From: UMGS172 sp045578845
GTDB lineage: Bacteria > Bacillota > Clostridia > Oscillospirales > Acutalibacteraceae
Direction: 5' to 3'
NCBI GenBank assembly: GCA_045578845.1
Contig: JAZNLA010000070.1
Location: forward strand, 15,024-79,023
DNA length: 64,000 nt
The notes beneath the pieces are model-generated. The model worked only from the letters and a program-made list of their open reading frames with translations, was not told the DNA's origin and did not search any database. Both the position numbers and the translations under genes were made by a program. Numbering within the stretch: position 1 is the first letter of the stretch; every line of letters begins with the position of its first letter. Below are positions 51,720 through 60,601 of this stretch, one piece after another.

Positions 51720-52313
51720 TTATTTTAAAATATCAAAATCCAAACGGTCAACACGGCAACGCTCCGCCCTAATAATACCAAATACTTCGTTTACACATTC
51801 GTTAAGAACATCATTAACAACTATGTAGTCATACTCGTTACTGCGTTTAATTTCGCTTATTGCCTGAGTTAACCTTTCTTCTACAACTTCGGGTGTTTCG
51901 GTGCCGCGGCCGGTTAAACGGGCTTTAAGCACCTCTAAAGACGGCGGCATAATAAATATACTAAACGAATCTTTACAGTTTTTACGTACATTTGCGGCAC
52001 CGTTTACATCAACCTCTAATACGATTTCCCCGCCGTTTTTTATGCAGGTATCTACAGGCTCACGCGGTGTACCGTAATAATTACCCAAATACACATTGTA
52101 CTCTAAAAGTTGATCATTATTTATCATGTCTTCAAATTTTTCGCGGGTAACAAAATTGTATTTTTCACCTTCAACTTCACTTGTTCTCATAGGTCTTGAA
52201 ACAGATGAAATAGAAAACTTAAGTTCGGGCATTTTTTGGAACAGTTTTTGCAAAACCGTATCTTTACCAGAACCCGACGGTCCGGAAATAATAATTAAAG
52301 TGCCTTTACTCAT
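51720..52313 (-). CDS. gmk: Guanylate kinase
   Basis: Phosphorylates GMP to GDP. P-loop ISGPSGSGKDTV at the N-terminus, SRPMRTSEVEGEKYNFV in the GMP-binding domain and the TGRGTETPEVVEERL lid are intact. I use the ATG at 52313, with GGTGA upstream; it overlaps the end of remA by 8 bases. An upstream frame to 52340 lies inside remA. Confidence 0.96.
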   Translation of the reverse strand: MSKGTLIIISGPSGSGKDTVLQKLFQKMPELKFSISSVSRPMRTSEVEGEKYNFVTREKFEDMINNDQLLEYNVYLGNYYGTPREPVDTCIKNGGEIVLEVDVNGAANVRKNCKDSFSIFIMPPSLEVLKARLTGRGTETPEVVEERLTQAISEIKRSNEYDYIVVNDVLNECVNEVFGIIRAERCRVDRLDFDILK

Positions 52314-52566
52314 CATCTTCACCGTCCGTTTCTTCGTCATTTAGCCTTGCGGCTACAGTTTCGGATTGAAGATAAGTTAAGATTATAAGGTCACTGTCGG
52401 TAATAATAACCGCTCTTGTTCTTCTTCCATGTGTAGCATCAATAAGCGTGCCCTTTTCTTTGGCTTCGCTTATAATTCTTTTAATCGGTGCAGATTCTGG
52501 ACTGACAATAGCAACAAGACGGGAAACCGAAACCATATTTCCAAAACCTATATTGATTAGTTTCAT
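52306..52566 (-). CDS. remA: Extracellular matrix regulator RemA (DUF370)
   Basis: An 86-residue DNA-binding protein. MKLINIGFGNMVSVSRLVAI and DATHGRRTRAVI are near invariant in RemA, which in B. subtilis assembles into ring-shaped oligomers and activates matrix genes. The charged tail is typical. Located between yicC and gmk as in B. subtilis. Confidence 0.94.
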   Translation of the reverse strand: MKLINIGFGNMVSVSRLVAIVSPESAPIKRIISEAKEKGTLIDATHGRRTRAVIITDSDLIILTYLQSETVAARLNDEETDGEDDE

Positions 52567-52580
52567 AATAAAGCCTCCGC

Positions 52581-53459
52581 TTATTCTATGTTTTGAATTT
52601 GCTCACGAATTTTTTCAATTTCGGATTTCATATCAACAACCGTGTGCGAAATATTAATATCTTGGCATTTTGAACCTATTGTGTTGGTTTCGCGATTCAT
52701 TTCCTGCACAATAAAATCAAGTTTTTTACCGATAACGCCGCCTGCATTAAAAAGTTCTTTTAAATGAGAAATATGACTTCTCAGTCTGACGGTTTCTTCG
52801 TTTACGGCTACTCGGTCAGCAAAAATTGCGGTTTCTGTAAGAAGTCTTTGCTCATCAACCGTAGCATTACCGAGTAATTCTTTAATTTTGCCTTCAAGAC
52901 GTTCGCGGTATTCTTTAACGGTTTCGGGTGAACGCTGTTCAACAACCGTAACATAATTTAAAATAGTATCTGCACGCGACAAAACATCGGAGGCTAATTT
53001 TTCACCCTCGGTTTCACGTGCTGAAATAAATGTATCGGCGGCAATAGATGCGGCAGTAATGACTAAATTTTCCACTGATTTTTCATCTAATTCTTCATGA
53101 GTGACAGAAAACACACCGTCAACCCTCATTAAAGTTGAAACCGTAATATCGTTAGGTACACCTAATTTTTCGGCAAGTTCTTTAAAAACTGCTACCGAAC
53201 TTTCTGCAAATGTTTCATTAACGGTTAATTTTTCTGTAGCCGACGTTGATTTATCATAGGTGACAAAAACATCAATCTTACCGCGGGAAACACGTGACTG
53301 AAAATATGATTTTAATTTATCTTCTAAAAAAGAAAACTGACGCGGGCATTTTACAGAGCACTCAAAAAACCTATGGTTGACTGATTTAACTTCAACCGTA
53401 ACCGACATAGTACTGTCGGCGGCTTCTCCTCTGCCGTATCCTGTCATACTTCTAACCAT
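52581..53459 (-). CDS. yicC: YicC/YloC-family endoribonuclease
   Basis: A 292-residue protein of the YicC family, some members of which cut RNA. MVRSMTGYGRGEA at the N-terminus and the C-terminal GKKLDFIVQEMNREINTIGSK-like block (here with T in place of I) are diagnostic. I use the ATG at 53459, preceded by GGAGTTG. First gene of the long yicC-to-thiN operon, behind a strong promoter. Confidence 0.93.
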   Translation of the reverse strand: MVRSMTGYGRGEAADSTMSVTVEVKSVNHRFFECSVKCPRQFSFLEDKLKSYFQSRVSRGKIDVFVTYDKSTSATEKLTVNETFAESSVAVFKELAEKLGVPNDITVSTLMRVDGVFSVTHEELDEKSVENLVITAASIAADTFISARETEGEKLASDVLSRADTILNYVTVVEQRSPETVKEYRERLEGKIKELLGNATVDEQRLLTETAIFADRVAVNEETVRLRSHISHLKELFNAGGVIGKKLDFIVQEMNRETNTIGSKCQDINISHTVVDMKSEIEKIREQIQNIE

Positions 53460-53512
53460 TATTTCAACTCCAAACACGAAAGACCATAAGCACTTCATTT
53501 TATATTCAATTC

Positions 53513-53541
53513 ATTATACTAAAATAAGTGGAATAAGTCAA
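53513..53541 (-). promoter_or_regulatory. Promoter of the yicC-to-thiN operon
   Basis: Minus-strand -35 TTGACT (53536-53541) and -10 TATAAT (53513-53518), 17-bp spacing. Confidence 0.7.
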
Positions 53542-53593
53542 TGTTTTTTTAGGTTATAAAAGTAAATTTAATGTTACATTTCTGTTGTTTTTC

Positions 53594-53622
53594 TTGATAA
53601 AATTACTTTTAAATGATATAAT
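53594..53622 (+). promoter_or_regulatory. Promoter of the DUF6106-like/nnrDE genes
   Basis: -35 TTGATA (53594-53599) and -10 TATAAT (53617-53622) with 17-bp spacing, 38 bases before the ATG. Confidence 0.65.
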
Positions 53623-53659
53623 TATTTTAAGATTTTTTTATATTTGATTGGAGAAAAAC

Positions 53660-54178
53660 ATGGATACATTTGTAGAACAACTTGTAAGCATAAAACAAAC
53701 ATCAAAAACAATCACGTTAAAGATTGCAATTTGGGCAGTTGCCGCACTTTTAGCGGCGGGATTTGTTGTTATGTCGTTTTTGTTTAATGAATTTGCGGCA
53801 ATTACTTTACTTTTAGCGGCATTATCATTTTATCTTGCTTATACTTTGTCAACAAAACTCAATCAAGAATTTGAGTACATAAACACAAATGGTGAAATTG
53901 ATATTGACCGAATAATAAATAAAAACAAGCGTGAACGAATGGCAACGTTCTTATGTAATGAAATCGAAAATATTGAGCATTATGACCAAGCACACCATAA
54001 ATCTAACCAAAAATACGGTAAAGATGTTTATTTTGCCTGTACTCCCGACAGTGATTCGATTGCATTAACTATTAAGCACCCGAAAAAAGGCTCATATATT
54101 TTAATTTTTTCACCAAACGATGATTTTATGGATTCATTAAAAAAATTTCTTCCCTATACACTTAAAAAAAATCTTTAA
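53660..54178 (+). CDS. DUF6106-like two-helix membrane protein
   Basis: A 172-residue protein beginning MDTFVEQLVSIKQTSKT, with two membrane segments (about 22-43 and 48-65) and a soluble C-terminal domain (about 70-172) of mixed alpha/beta pattern. The start motif and layout resemble DUF6106 proteins of Clostridia as I remember them; this needs a profile search. GGAGAAAAAC precedes the ATG at 53660. It lies 11 bases before nnrDE. Confidence 0.6.
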   Translation: MDTFVEQLVSIKQTSKTITLKIAIWAVAALLAAGFVVMSFLFNEFAAITLLLAALSFYLAYTLSTKLNQEFEYINTNGEIDIDRIINKNKRERMATFLCNEIENIEHYDQAHHKSNQKYGKDVYFACTPDSDSIALTIKHPKKGSYILIFSPNDDFMDSLKKFLPYTLKKNL

Positions 54179-54189
54179 AGGGGTTAATT

Positions 54190-55728
54190 ATGGTATACAC
54201 CGGAGAGCAAATCAGAAAAGCAGAACAAAATGCTGTAGACCTCGGCATGAACTGGTTAAGGCTTATGGAAAACGCGGGTTCAGCAGTTGCGAAGGAAATA
54301 AGAAATAATCATAAATTAGACTCAAAGAAAGTTGTTATAGTTTGCGGTAAGGGTAATAACGGCGGTGACGGTTATGTCATTGCCCGAAAACTGCTTGAAA
54401 ATAATGCTCATATTAGAGTAATTGCCGTTGAACCTGCTGCTACTCAAAACACTATTGAAATGGCTTCTAAGACGTATTCTCTGGGAATAAGACCGGTTGA
54501 TTTTAAGGAATATGTAACTCTTTGCTGTCAATATTTAAGTGATGCCGACATTATTGTTGATGCTATATTCGGCTACGGGTTTAACGGCGTGCCCGACGGT
54601 TTGTATGCTGATGCTATAAATGCTATTAACAGTTCCGGAGCTGTAAAAATTTCGGTTGATATTCCAAGCGGTATTTCTTGCGACAAAGGTACCGTTGACC
54701 ATAATATTTTTGTAACTGCCGATGAAACTATTACATTAGCGGCATATAAACCATGCCATTTGCTTTTTCCGTCTTGTGAATATTGCGGTAAAGTTTCGCT
54801 TGTATCAATAGGTATGCCCGCTGAATCGTTTCACGGTATCGAGCCTACAATGACCGTTGTCAGCGAAAAGTTTGTTGCAAGCAAACTGCCTCAAAGAAAA
54901 ATTAACCATCACAAAGGTTTAAGCGGTACTATAGGTATGTTTGTAGGCAATAAAGGATATGCCGGTGCCGCTGTTTTAGCCGGTAAAGCCGCAATAAAAA
55001 GCGGTGCAGGGATTGTTAATATGATTATTCCAAACAGTATTTACAATATCGTCGGCTCTTCTTTACATGAGGCGGTCTGCACAGTACTAAACGGTGACCA
55101 AAACGGATGTACACACATGAATGATACATCTGATGTTTTGTCGGCATTAAGTAAATGTACATCGGGATTATTAGGCTGTGGATTAGGACAATCATATCAT
55201 ACTAAACACATTATATCTGAAATTTTACGTAATTTAGATATTCCTCTTGTAATTGATGCAGACGGAATAAATGCAGTATCAGACTGCATAGATTTAATTA
55301 AGCAATATAAAGGTGATGTAATTATAACTCCCCACCCAAAAGAGGCTTCAAGGATACTTTCCGTAAGTGTTGATGATATTCAAAATAACCGATTAAATTA
55401 TGCCAAAAAACTTGCAGAAGTCACAGGTGCAGTATCTGTGCTGAAAGGTGCAAAAACTATTATAGCAACACCCGAAAATAAGGTTTATATCGTTACTGAC
55501 GGTAATCCCGGAATGGCAACCGCCGGTACAGGTGATATGTTAGCAGGCATGATTTCGTCTTTCTTGGCACAAGGTATGAAATCGGTTGATTCTGCAATAT
55601 GCGGTGTTAAACTTCATGCCATGGCGGGTGATTTGGCAGTTAAAGAAACCTCGGTACTGTCACTGACACCAACCGATATGATAAATATATTGCCTCAAAT
55701 TTATTGCCGAATGTACTTAAAGAAATAA
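54190..55728 (+). CDS. nnr: Bifunctional NAD(P)H-hydrate epimerase / ADP-dependent dehydratase
   Basis: Repairs damaged (hydrated) NADH and NADPH. The N-terminal epimerase half (1-210) has CGKGNNGGDGYVIAR; the C-terminal ribokinase-like dehydratase half (about 220-512) has NKGYAGAAVLAGKAAIKSG, ITPHPKEASR and GNPGMATAGTGDMLAG. 512 residues is normal for the fusion. AAGGGGTTAATT precedes the ATG. Confidence 0.96.
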   Translation: MVYTGEQIRKAEQNAVDLGMNWLRLMENAGSAVAKEIRNNHKLDSKKVVIVCGKGNNGGDGYVIARKLLENNAHIRVIAVEPAATQNTIEMASKTYSLGIRPVDFKEYVTLCCQYLSDADIIVDAIFGYGFNGVPDGLYADAINAINSSGAVKISVDIPSGISCDKGTVDHNIFVTADETITLAAYKPCHLLFPSCEYCGKVSLVSIGMPAESFHGIEPTMTVVSEKFVASKLPQRKINHHKGLSGTIGMFVGNKGYAGAAVLAGKAAIKSGAGIVNMIIPNSIYNIVGSSLHEAVCTVLNGDQNGCTHMNDTSDVLSALSKCTSGLLGCGLGQSYHTKHIISEILRNLDIPLVIDADGINAVSDCIDLIKQYKGDVIITPHPKEASRILSVSVDDIQNNRLNYAKKLAEVTGAVSVLKGAKTIIATPENKVYIVTDGNPGMATAGTGDMLAGMISSFLAQGMKSVDSAICGVKLHAMAGDLAVKETSVLSLTPTDMINILPQIYCRMYLKK

Positions 55729-55737
55729 GGTGTTTAT

Positions 55738-56241
55738 ACGAAATTTACCGCTCTGTTTTCGGTAGTCTTGTTATTGATTACCGCATCAGGATGTAGTCAA
55801 AAAAGTCTAGGTAATTTAAACCTTTATGTAAGTGGTTTTTCTTGTGAATTTTCCGTTTTGGACTCTGATACCGCAGGCAGACTTGAAGTAAACGATAGCG
55901 GTGACGCTGTATTTTATTTCGAGTCACCAGAAGGAATACACGGTACAAAATTCCGTATAGATGATGATAAAATACTAATAGAAAACGGCGATTTTATTAA
56001 AAAATTTGACCGACACGATATACCTGAATACTCTCCTGCCGTTTATACTCATTCTGCCTTAAAATGTGCAAAAAATTTTAGTGCAATCCTTCAAAAAGAT
56101 GTGATTTGCATTAATGGTAAATGTGACTGCGGTGATTTTGAAATCTATTTCTCACAAACGGGACACCCATTTAAAATCGAACTTAAAGACATTAAAAATA
56201 CAATCCTTTTAAACAATGTTATTTTGAGTAATGATAATTAA
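55738..56241 (+). CDS. Putative lipoprotein with apparent ACG start codon
   Basis: A small secreted protein of unknown function, about 167 residues. Read from ACG at 55738 it begins with a textbook lipoprotein signal: (M)KFTALFSVVLLLITASGCS, with Lys, a hydrophobic core and the ITASGC lipobox. AAGGTG lies 5 bases upstream of the ACG. The first conventional start, TTG at 55768, would remove the basic residue and most of the signal. The mature part is beta-rich, with cysteines in ICINGKCDCGDFEIYF. Either ACG is used, or one base of an ATG has mutated or been misread. Confidence 0.6.
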   Translation, partial: TKFTALFSVVLLLITASGCSQKSLGNLNLYVSGFSCEFSVLDSDTAGRLEVNDSGDAVFYFESPEGIHGTKFRIDDDKILIENGDFIKKFDRHDIPEYSPAVYTHSALKCAKNFSAILQKDVICINGKCDCGDFEIYFSQTGHPFKIELKDIKNTILLNNVILSNDN

Positions 56242-56266
56242 GCCGCCATTTGGCGGCTTTTTATTT
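56239..56266 (+). terminator. Terminator after the lipoprotein gene
   Basis: AAGCCGCC/GGCGGCTT hairpin with a 4-base loop and a following T-run. Confidence 0.85.
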
Positions 56267-56291
56267 AATAAAATTTACCTGTAAATAAATG

Positions 56292-56320
56292 TTGCAATAT
56301 GTCGAAAATGGAAGTATAAT
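56292..56320 (+). promoter_or_regulatory. Promoter of the dehydratase/activase operon with an internal 0A box
   Basis: -35 TTGCAA (56292-56297), -10 TATAAT (56315-56320), 17-bp spacing. TGTCGAA at 56300-56306, a perfect Spo0A box, lies between them, where a bound activator/repressor would most likely block polymerase. Confidence 0.6.
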
Positions 56321-56377
56321 ATACGTTGTATGAATATATATTATTCGAAATTTTTATATAAAAACAGAGGTGTATAA

Positions 56378-57619
56378 ATGTCAGCAGAATTTACAAAGGA
56401 AATGAAGAAAACTCACAAAATTCTCGTTCCTGATATTTTTCCTGTACATATGGATTTGATTACACAAATCTTTAATAATTACGGTTATAATGTTGAGGTA
56501 TTACACTGTGAAGGACAGCAGGTTATAGATACCGGTTTAAAACACCTGCATAATGACATGTGTTATCCCGCTATCTGTTCTTTGGGTCAACTTTTGTATG
56601 CATTGGAAAGCGGCGAATATGACACAAAAAAGGTTGCTCTTATGCAGTTTCAAACAGGCGGCGGTTGTCGTGCTTCCAACTATATTTGGTTACTTAGAAA
56701 AGCACTTAAAAACATGAATCTTGACTATGTTCCCGTTCTTTCTTTAAGTTTCATCAAAGTGGAAAAATCGAGCGGATTTAAACTGACCTTTATGATGCTT
56801 ATAAAAGGACTTATGGCTGTTCTTTACGGCGATATGATGATGTTGCTTCGCAATCAAATTAAGCCTTATGAAAACAATAAAGGCGATACCGACAAGGTTA
56901 TGGAAAAATGGAATAAAGAGTTGTCTGAACAGTTTAAGCACAATAAAGGTCTTTTAGATAAAGATATTAAGAAAAATTTAGCGTTAATGGTTAAGGACTT
57001 TCACGATATTCCCGTAACAAGAGTAAAAAAGACCAAAGTCGGCATTGTCGGTGAAATTTATGTTAAATATTCTCAGTTCGGCAATAACGGACTGGAAGAA
57101 TTTTTAGCAAGCGAAGACTGTGAATTTATGGTACCCGGTGTATTGGGATTTGTTCAGTATTGTTTTTCCGACTCTAAAATTGACCGACTTTATTATGGCT
57201 CAGGACTAAAAAAAGTTATTGTAAACGGTATTGCAAATAAGGTGCTTCGCAACCTTGAAAAACATATGTTAGATGCACTTAAACCCTACCCCGATTTAGT
57301 AGCACCCGCAAAATTTTCCGAAACCGAGGAAATAGCCGATAAGGTTATCGACCGCGGTGTTAAAATGGGTGAAGGTTGGCTCCTTACTGCCGAAATGGCT
57401 GAACTTATCGAAAAAGGTTACAACAATATAGTTTGTGCTCAGCCTTTCGGTTGTTTGCCTAACCATATTGTCGGTAAAGGTGTTATAAGAAGACTTAAAG
57501 AAATGTATCCAAATGCAAATATATGCCCTGTAGACTATGATGCAGGTGCATCTAAAGTAAACCAAGAAAATCGCATTAAACTTATGCTGTCGGTGGATAA
57601 AGAGGAGGCTTACATATGA
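56378..57619 (+). CDS. 2-hydroxyacyl-CoA dehydratase D-component-like protein
   Basis: A 413-residue protein of the HGD-D/acyl-CoA dehydratase-related family. KILVPDIFPVHMDLITQIF, HNDMCYPAICSLGQLLYALESG and QTGGGCRASNY, with conserved cysteines for an iron-sulfur cluster, are characteristic. In most Firmicutes this module is the C-terminal part of one protein of about 1400 residues with the activase; here it is a separate gene placed upstream. Its stop overlaps the next gene as ATGA. True substrate unknown. Confidence 0.85.
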   Translation: MSAEFTKEMKKTHKILVPDIFPVHMDLITQIFNNYGYNVEVLHCEGQQVIDTGLKHLHNDMCYPAICSLGQLLYALESGEYDTKKVALMQFQTGGGCRASNYIWLLRKALKNMNLDYVPVLSLSFIKVEKSSGFKLTFMMLIKGLMAVLYGDMMMLLRNQIKPYENNKGDTDKVMEKWNKELSEQFKHNKGLLDKDIKKNLALMVKDFHDIPVTRVKKTKVGIVGEIYVKYSQFGNNGLEEFLASEDCEFMVPGVLGFVQYCFSDSKIDRLYYGSGLKKVIVNGIANKVLRNLEKHMLDALKPYPDLVAPAKFSETEEIADKVIDRGVKMGEGWLLTAEMAELIEKGYNNIVCAQPFGCLPNHIVGKGVIRRLKEMYPNANICPVDYDAGASKVNQENRIKLMLSVDKEEAYI

Positions 57620-60546
57620 AAAGAATAGGACTTGATGTAGGCTCCACAACTATAAAATGCGTTGTCACCGATGAAAACGGAGAAATACTTTTTTCGGATT
57701 ATAAAAGACATTTATCTAAAATTTCCGAAAAAACTTGTGAACTGTTAACCGATATTTCAAATAAATTTAATGACAACGAAATGACAATTTCGGTTTCCGG
57801 CTCTGCAGGTATGGGTATGGCTAACGATTTAGGAATTCCTTTTGTTCAGGAAGTTTATGCTACCAAGGTTGCCGTAAGCCGTGTTCTGCCCGGCACCGAC
57901 GCCGTTATTGAACTCGGCGGTGAAGATGCCAAAATTCTCTTTTTAACCGGCGGCCTTGAGGTTAGAATGAACGGTACCTGTGCAGGCGGTACAGGTGCGT
58001 TTGTTGACCAAATGGCGTCACTTATGAACGTTACACCGACCGAACTTAACGAATTGGCAAAAAGTTACGAAAAGAAGTATACCATTGCTTCTCGTTGCGG
58101 TGTTTTTGCAAAATCGGATATTCAGCCGCTTATTAACCAAGGAGCACGTAAAGAAGATATTGCTGCAAGTATATTCTATGCCGTAGTAAACCAAACTATT
58201 GCAGGTTTGGCACAAGGCAGAGAAATTATCGGTAACATTGTTTATTTAGGCGGACCTCTCACCTTCTTTTCGGAACTCAGAGCGGCTTTTGATAAGGTGC
58301 TTAAATTAAAAGGACTTTGTCCTGAAAATTCCCTTTACTTTGTTGCACTAGGTGCATCTATGTCCCTCGCAAGTAAGCCTTTTAATATTAAAAAACTTGC
58401 TGAAGTAACGGGAAACTATTCATCACAATCGGGTTATAAAAGTTGTCCTCCGCTTTTTGAAAGCGAGGAAGATTTTAAAGCATTCACCGAACGGCATAAG
58501 CACGATTCGGACAACATAGGTGAAATAAGTGCACCTGCCGAGAAAATGTATTTGGGTATTGATGCAGGCTCTACCACAGTAAAAGCAGTTGTTTGCGACC
58601 AAGACGGTAATATTTTTAAAAGCAGTTACCTAAACAATAACGGCAATTCAGTACCTATTGTTAAGGACTTTTTGGTAAATCTTTATAACGAATATCCGGA
58701 TATAAATATTGTTGCAGCAGCGGTTACGGGATATGGCGAAGATATCATCCGCAGTGCATTCCACTTGGATTACGGTATTGTAGAAACAATCGCTCACTAC
58801 ACCGCTGCATCAAAATTCCGCAGTGATGTTGATTTTATAATTGACATAGGCGGTCAAGATATAAAATGCTTTAAAATTCATAACGGTGCAATTGATAACA
58901 TCTTCTTAAATGAAGCCTGTTCTTCAGGTTGCGGCTCATTTTTACAGACATTTGCCGCCGCTTTAGGTTACGATATATCCGCATTTTCAAAAGCCGGTCT
59001 TTTTGCCGACCGTCCAGTTGATTTAGGCTCACGCTGTACAGTTTTTATGAACAGTTCGGTTAAGCAGGCTCAAAAAGACGGTGCATCGGTTAATAATATT
59101 TCAGCAGGACTTTCCATCAGCGTTGTAAAAAACGCTATTTATAAAGTAATTCGTTGCGACAATCCCGAAAGTTTAGGTAAAAACATTGTTGTACAAGGCG
59201 GTACATTCCTTAATGATGCCGTACTTCGTGCATTTGAAAAAGAAACAGGCAGAGATGTAATCCGCCCCTCAATTTCGGGACTTATGGGTGCCTATGGTGC
59301 CGCATTATACGCTGTAAAGAAAAGTAAACGTAAAAATCTAACCAAATCTGCAATTATTTCTGCAAATGACCTTAAAAACTTTACGCACGATGTCAAAGCA
59401 ATAGTTTGTAAAGGTTGCAGTAATAACTGCCGCCTTACAATAAATACTTTTGCCGACGGCGGTAAATTTATTGCAGGCAACCGTTGCGAAAAGCCTTTGG
59501 GACTCCCGAAAGTCACCGAAAAATATAACATGTTTGAGTATAAAAATAAAATACTCGAAAAATATCGTGAAAACAAACGTGATACTAATAAACCAACAAT
59601 CGGCATACCTATGGCACTTAACATGTACGAGTTACTGCCCTTTTGGCATACATTATTTACCGAATTAGGTTTTAATGTTGTTGTGTCCCCCGTTTCCAAT
59701 CGTAAACTTTATTTAAAAGGACAACACACTATTCCGTCTGATACCGTTTGTTATCCTACCAAGTTAGTACATGGTCATATAGAAGCATTGATTGATGAAA
59801 AGGTCGATGCCGTATTTTATCCGGGAATGAGTTATAATGTTGACGAAAACTTAGGTGACAATCATTATAATTGCCCTGTGGTTGCATACTATCCCGAAGT
59901 TATAAGGGCTAACGTCAAAGCACTCGGCAATATTAAACTTATATATGATTTTGTGGGACTTCATAACCGCAAATACTTCCCAAAACGCATAAAAACAATT
60001 CTTTTAAAATACTTCCCCGAACATGATTTTTCTAAAATAAAATATGCTGCTGACAAAGCATATGAGGAATATTCTTTGCACATGGCAGTTTTACGTAGCA
60101 AAGCCGAAGAATTTATTGATATTGCGAAAAAAAACAATATGCCGATTATTGTTCTTTCTGGCAGACCTTATCACATTGACCCGGAAATCAACCACGGTAT
60201 TGATGACCTTATCTGTTCGCTTGGTGCTGTTGTAATTACCGAAGACAGTATAAGCCGTAATGAAGAGAGATTCAGAACTACTGTACTTAATCAGTGGACA
60301 TACCATTCAAGGCTTTATGCCGCTGCAAAATATGTTGCAGAAGCCGACAGTAATATGAATATCAATCTTGTACAACTTGTTTCTTTCGGTTGCGGTGTAG
60401 ATGCCATAACATCAGATGAGACACGTTCAATAATTGAAAACAGCGGAAAAATATATACACAAATAAAGATTGACGAAATCACTAATACCGGTGCTGTAAA
60501 GATAAGACTCCGTAGTCTGTTCTCAGTTATCGGCAACGGTAAATAA
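57616..60546 (+). CDS. Acyl-CoA dehydratase activase, double BcrAD/BadFG domain plus DUF2229
   Basis: A 976-residue ASKHA-fold ATPase thought to pass an electron to the dehydratase component. Two activase units appear: RIGLDVGSTTIKCVV at residue 3 and YLGIDAGSTTVKAVV near 312. Each has both iron-sulfur cysteine motifs: GTCAGGTGAF and SRCGVF in the first, EACSSGCGSF and SRCTVF in the second. The remainder (about 590-976) is the DUF2229-type domain with PSDTVCYPTKLVHGHIE. Translationally coupled to the HGD-D-like gene. Closed by a terminator. Confidence 0.88.
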   Translation: MKRIGLDVGSTTIKCVVTDENGEILFSDYKRHLSKISEKTCELLTDISNKFNDNEMTISVSGSAGMGMANDLGIPFVQEVYATKVAVSRVLPGTDAVIELGGEDAKILFLTGGLEVRMNGTCAGGTGAFVDQMASLMNVTPTELNELAKSYEKKYTIASRCGVFAKSDIQPLINQGARKEDIAASIFYAVVNQTIAGLAQGREIIGNIVYLGGPLTFFSELRAAFDKVLKLKGLCPENSLYFVALGASMSLASKPFNIKKLAEVTGNYSSQSGYKSCPPLFESEEDFKAFTERHKHDSDNIGEISAPAEKMYLGIDAGSTTVKAVVCDQDGNIFKSSYLNNNGNSVPIVKDFLVNLYNEYPDINIVAAAVTGYGEDIIRSAFHLDYGIVETIAHYTAASKFRSDVDFIIDIGGQDIKCFKIHNGAIDNIFLNEACSSGCGSFLQTFAAALGYDISAFSKAGLFADRPVDLGSRCTVFMNSSVKQAQKDGASVNNISAGLSISVVKNAIYKVIRCDNPESLGKNIVVQGGTFLNDAVLRAFEKETGRDVIRPSISGLMGAYGAALYAVKKSKRKNLTKSAIISANDLKNFTHDVKAIVCKGCSNNCRLTINTFADGGKFIAGNRCEKPLGLPKVTEKYNMFEYKNKILEKYRENKRDTNKPTIGIPMALNMYELLPFWHTLFTELGFNVVVSPVSNRKLYLKGQHTIPSDTVCYPTKLVHGHIEALIDEKVDAVFYPGMSYNVDENLGDNHYNCPVVAYYPEVIRANVKALGNIKLIYDFVGLHNRKYFPKRIKTILLKYFPEHDFSKIKYAADKAYEEYSLHMAVLRSKAEEFIDIAKKNNMPIIVLSGRPYHIDPEINHGIDDLICSLGAVVITEDSISRNEERFRTTVLNQWTYHSRLYAAAKYVAEADSNMNINLVQLVSFGCGVDAITSDETRSIIENSGKIYTQIKIDEITNTGAVKIRLRSLFSVIGNGK

Positions 60547-60556
60547 ATTTAAACAA

Positions 60557-60591
60557 AAAAGAAACTATCAATTTGATAGTTTCTTTTTTTA
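60557..60591 (+). terminator. Terminator after the activase gene
   Basis: GAAACTATCA/TGATAGTTTC hairpin followed by a run of seven T. Confidence 0.85.
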
Positions 60592-60601
60592 ATACTTAAA
60601 C

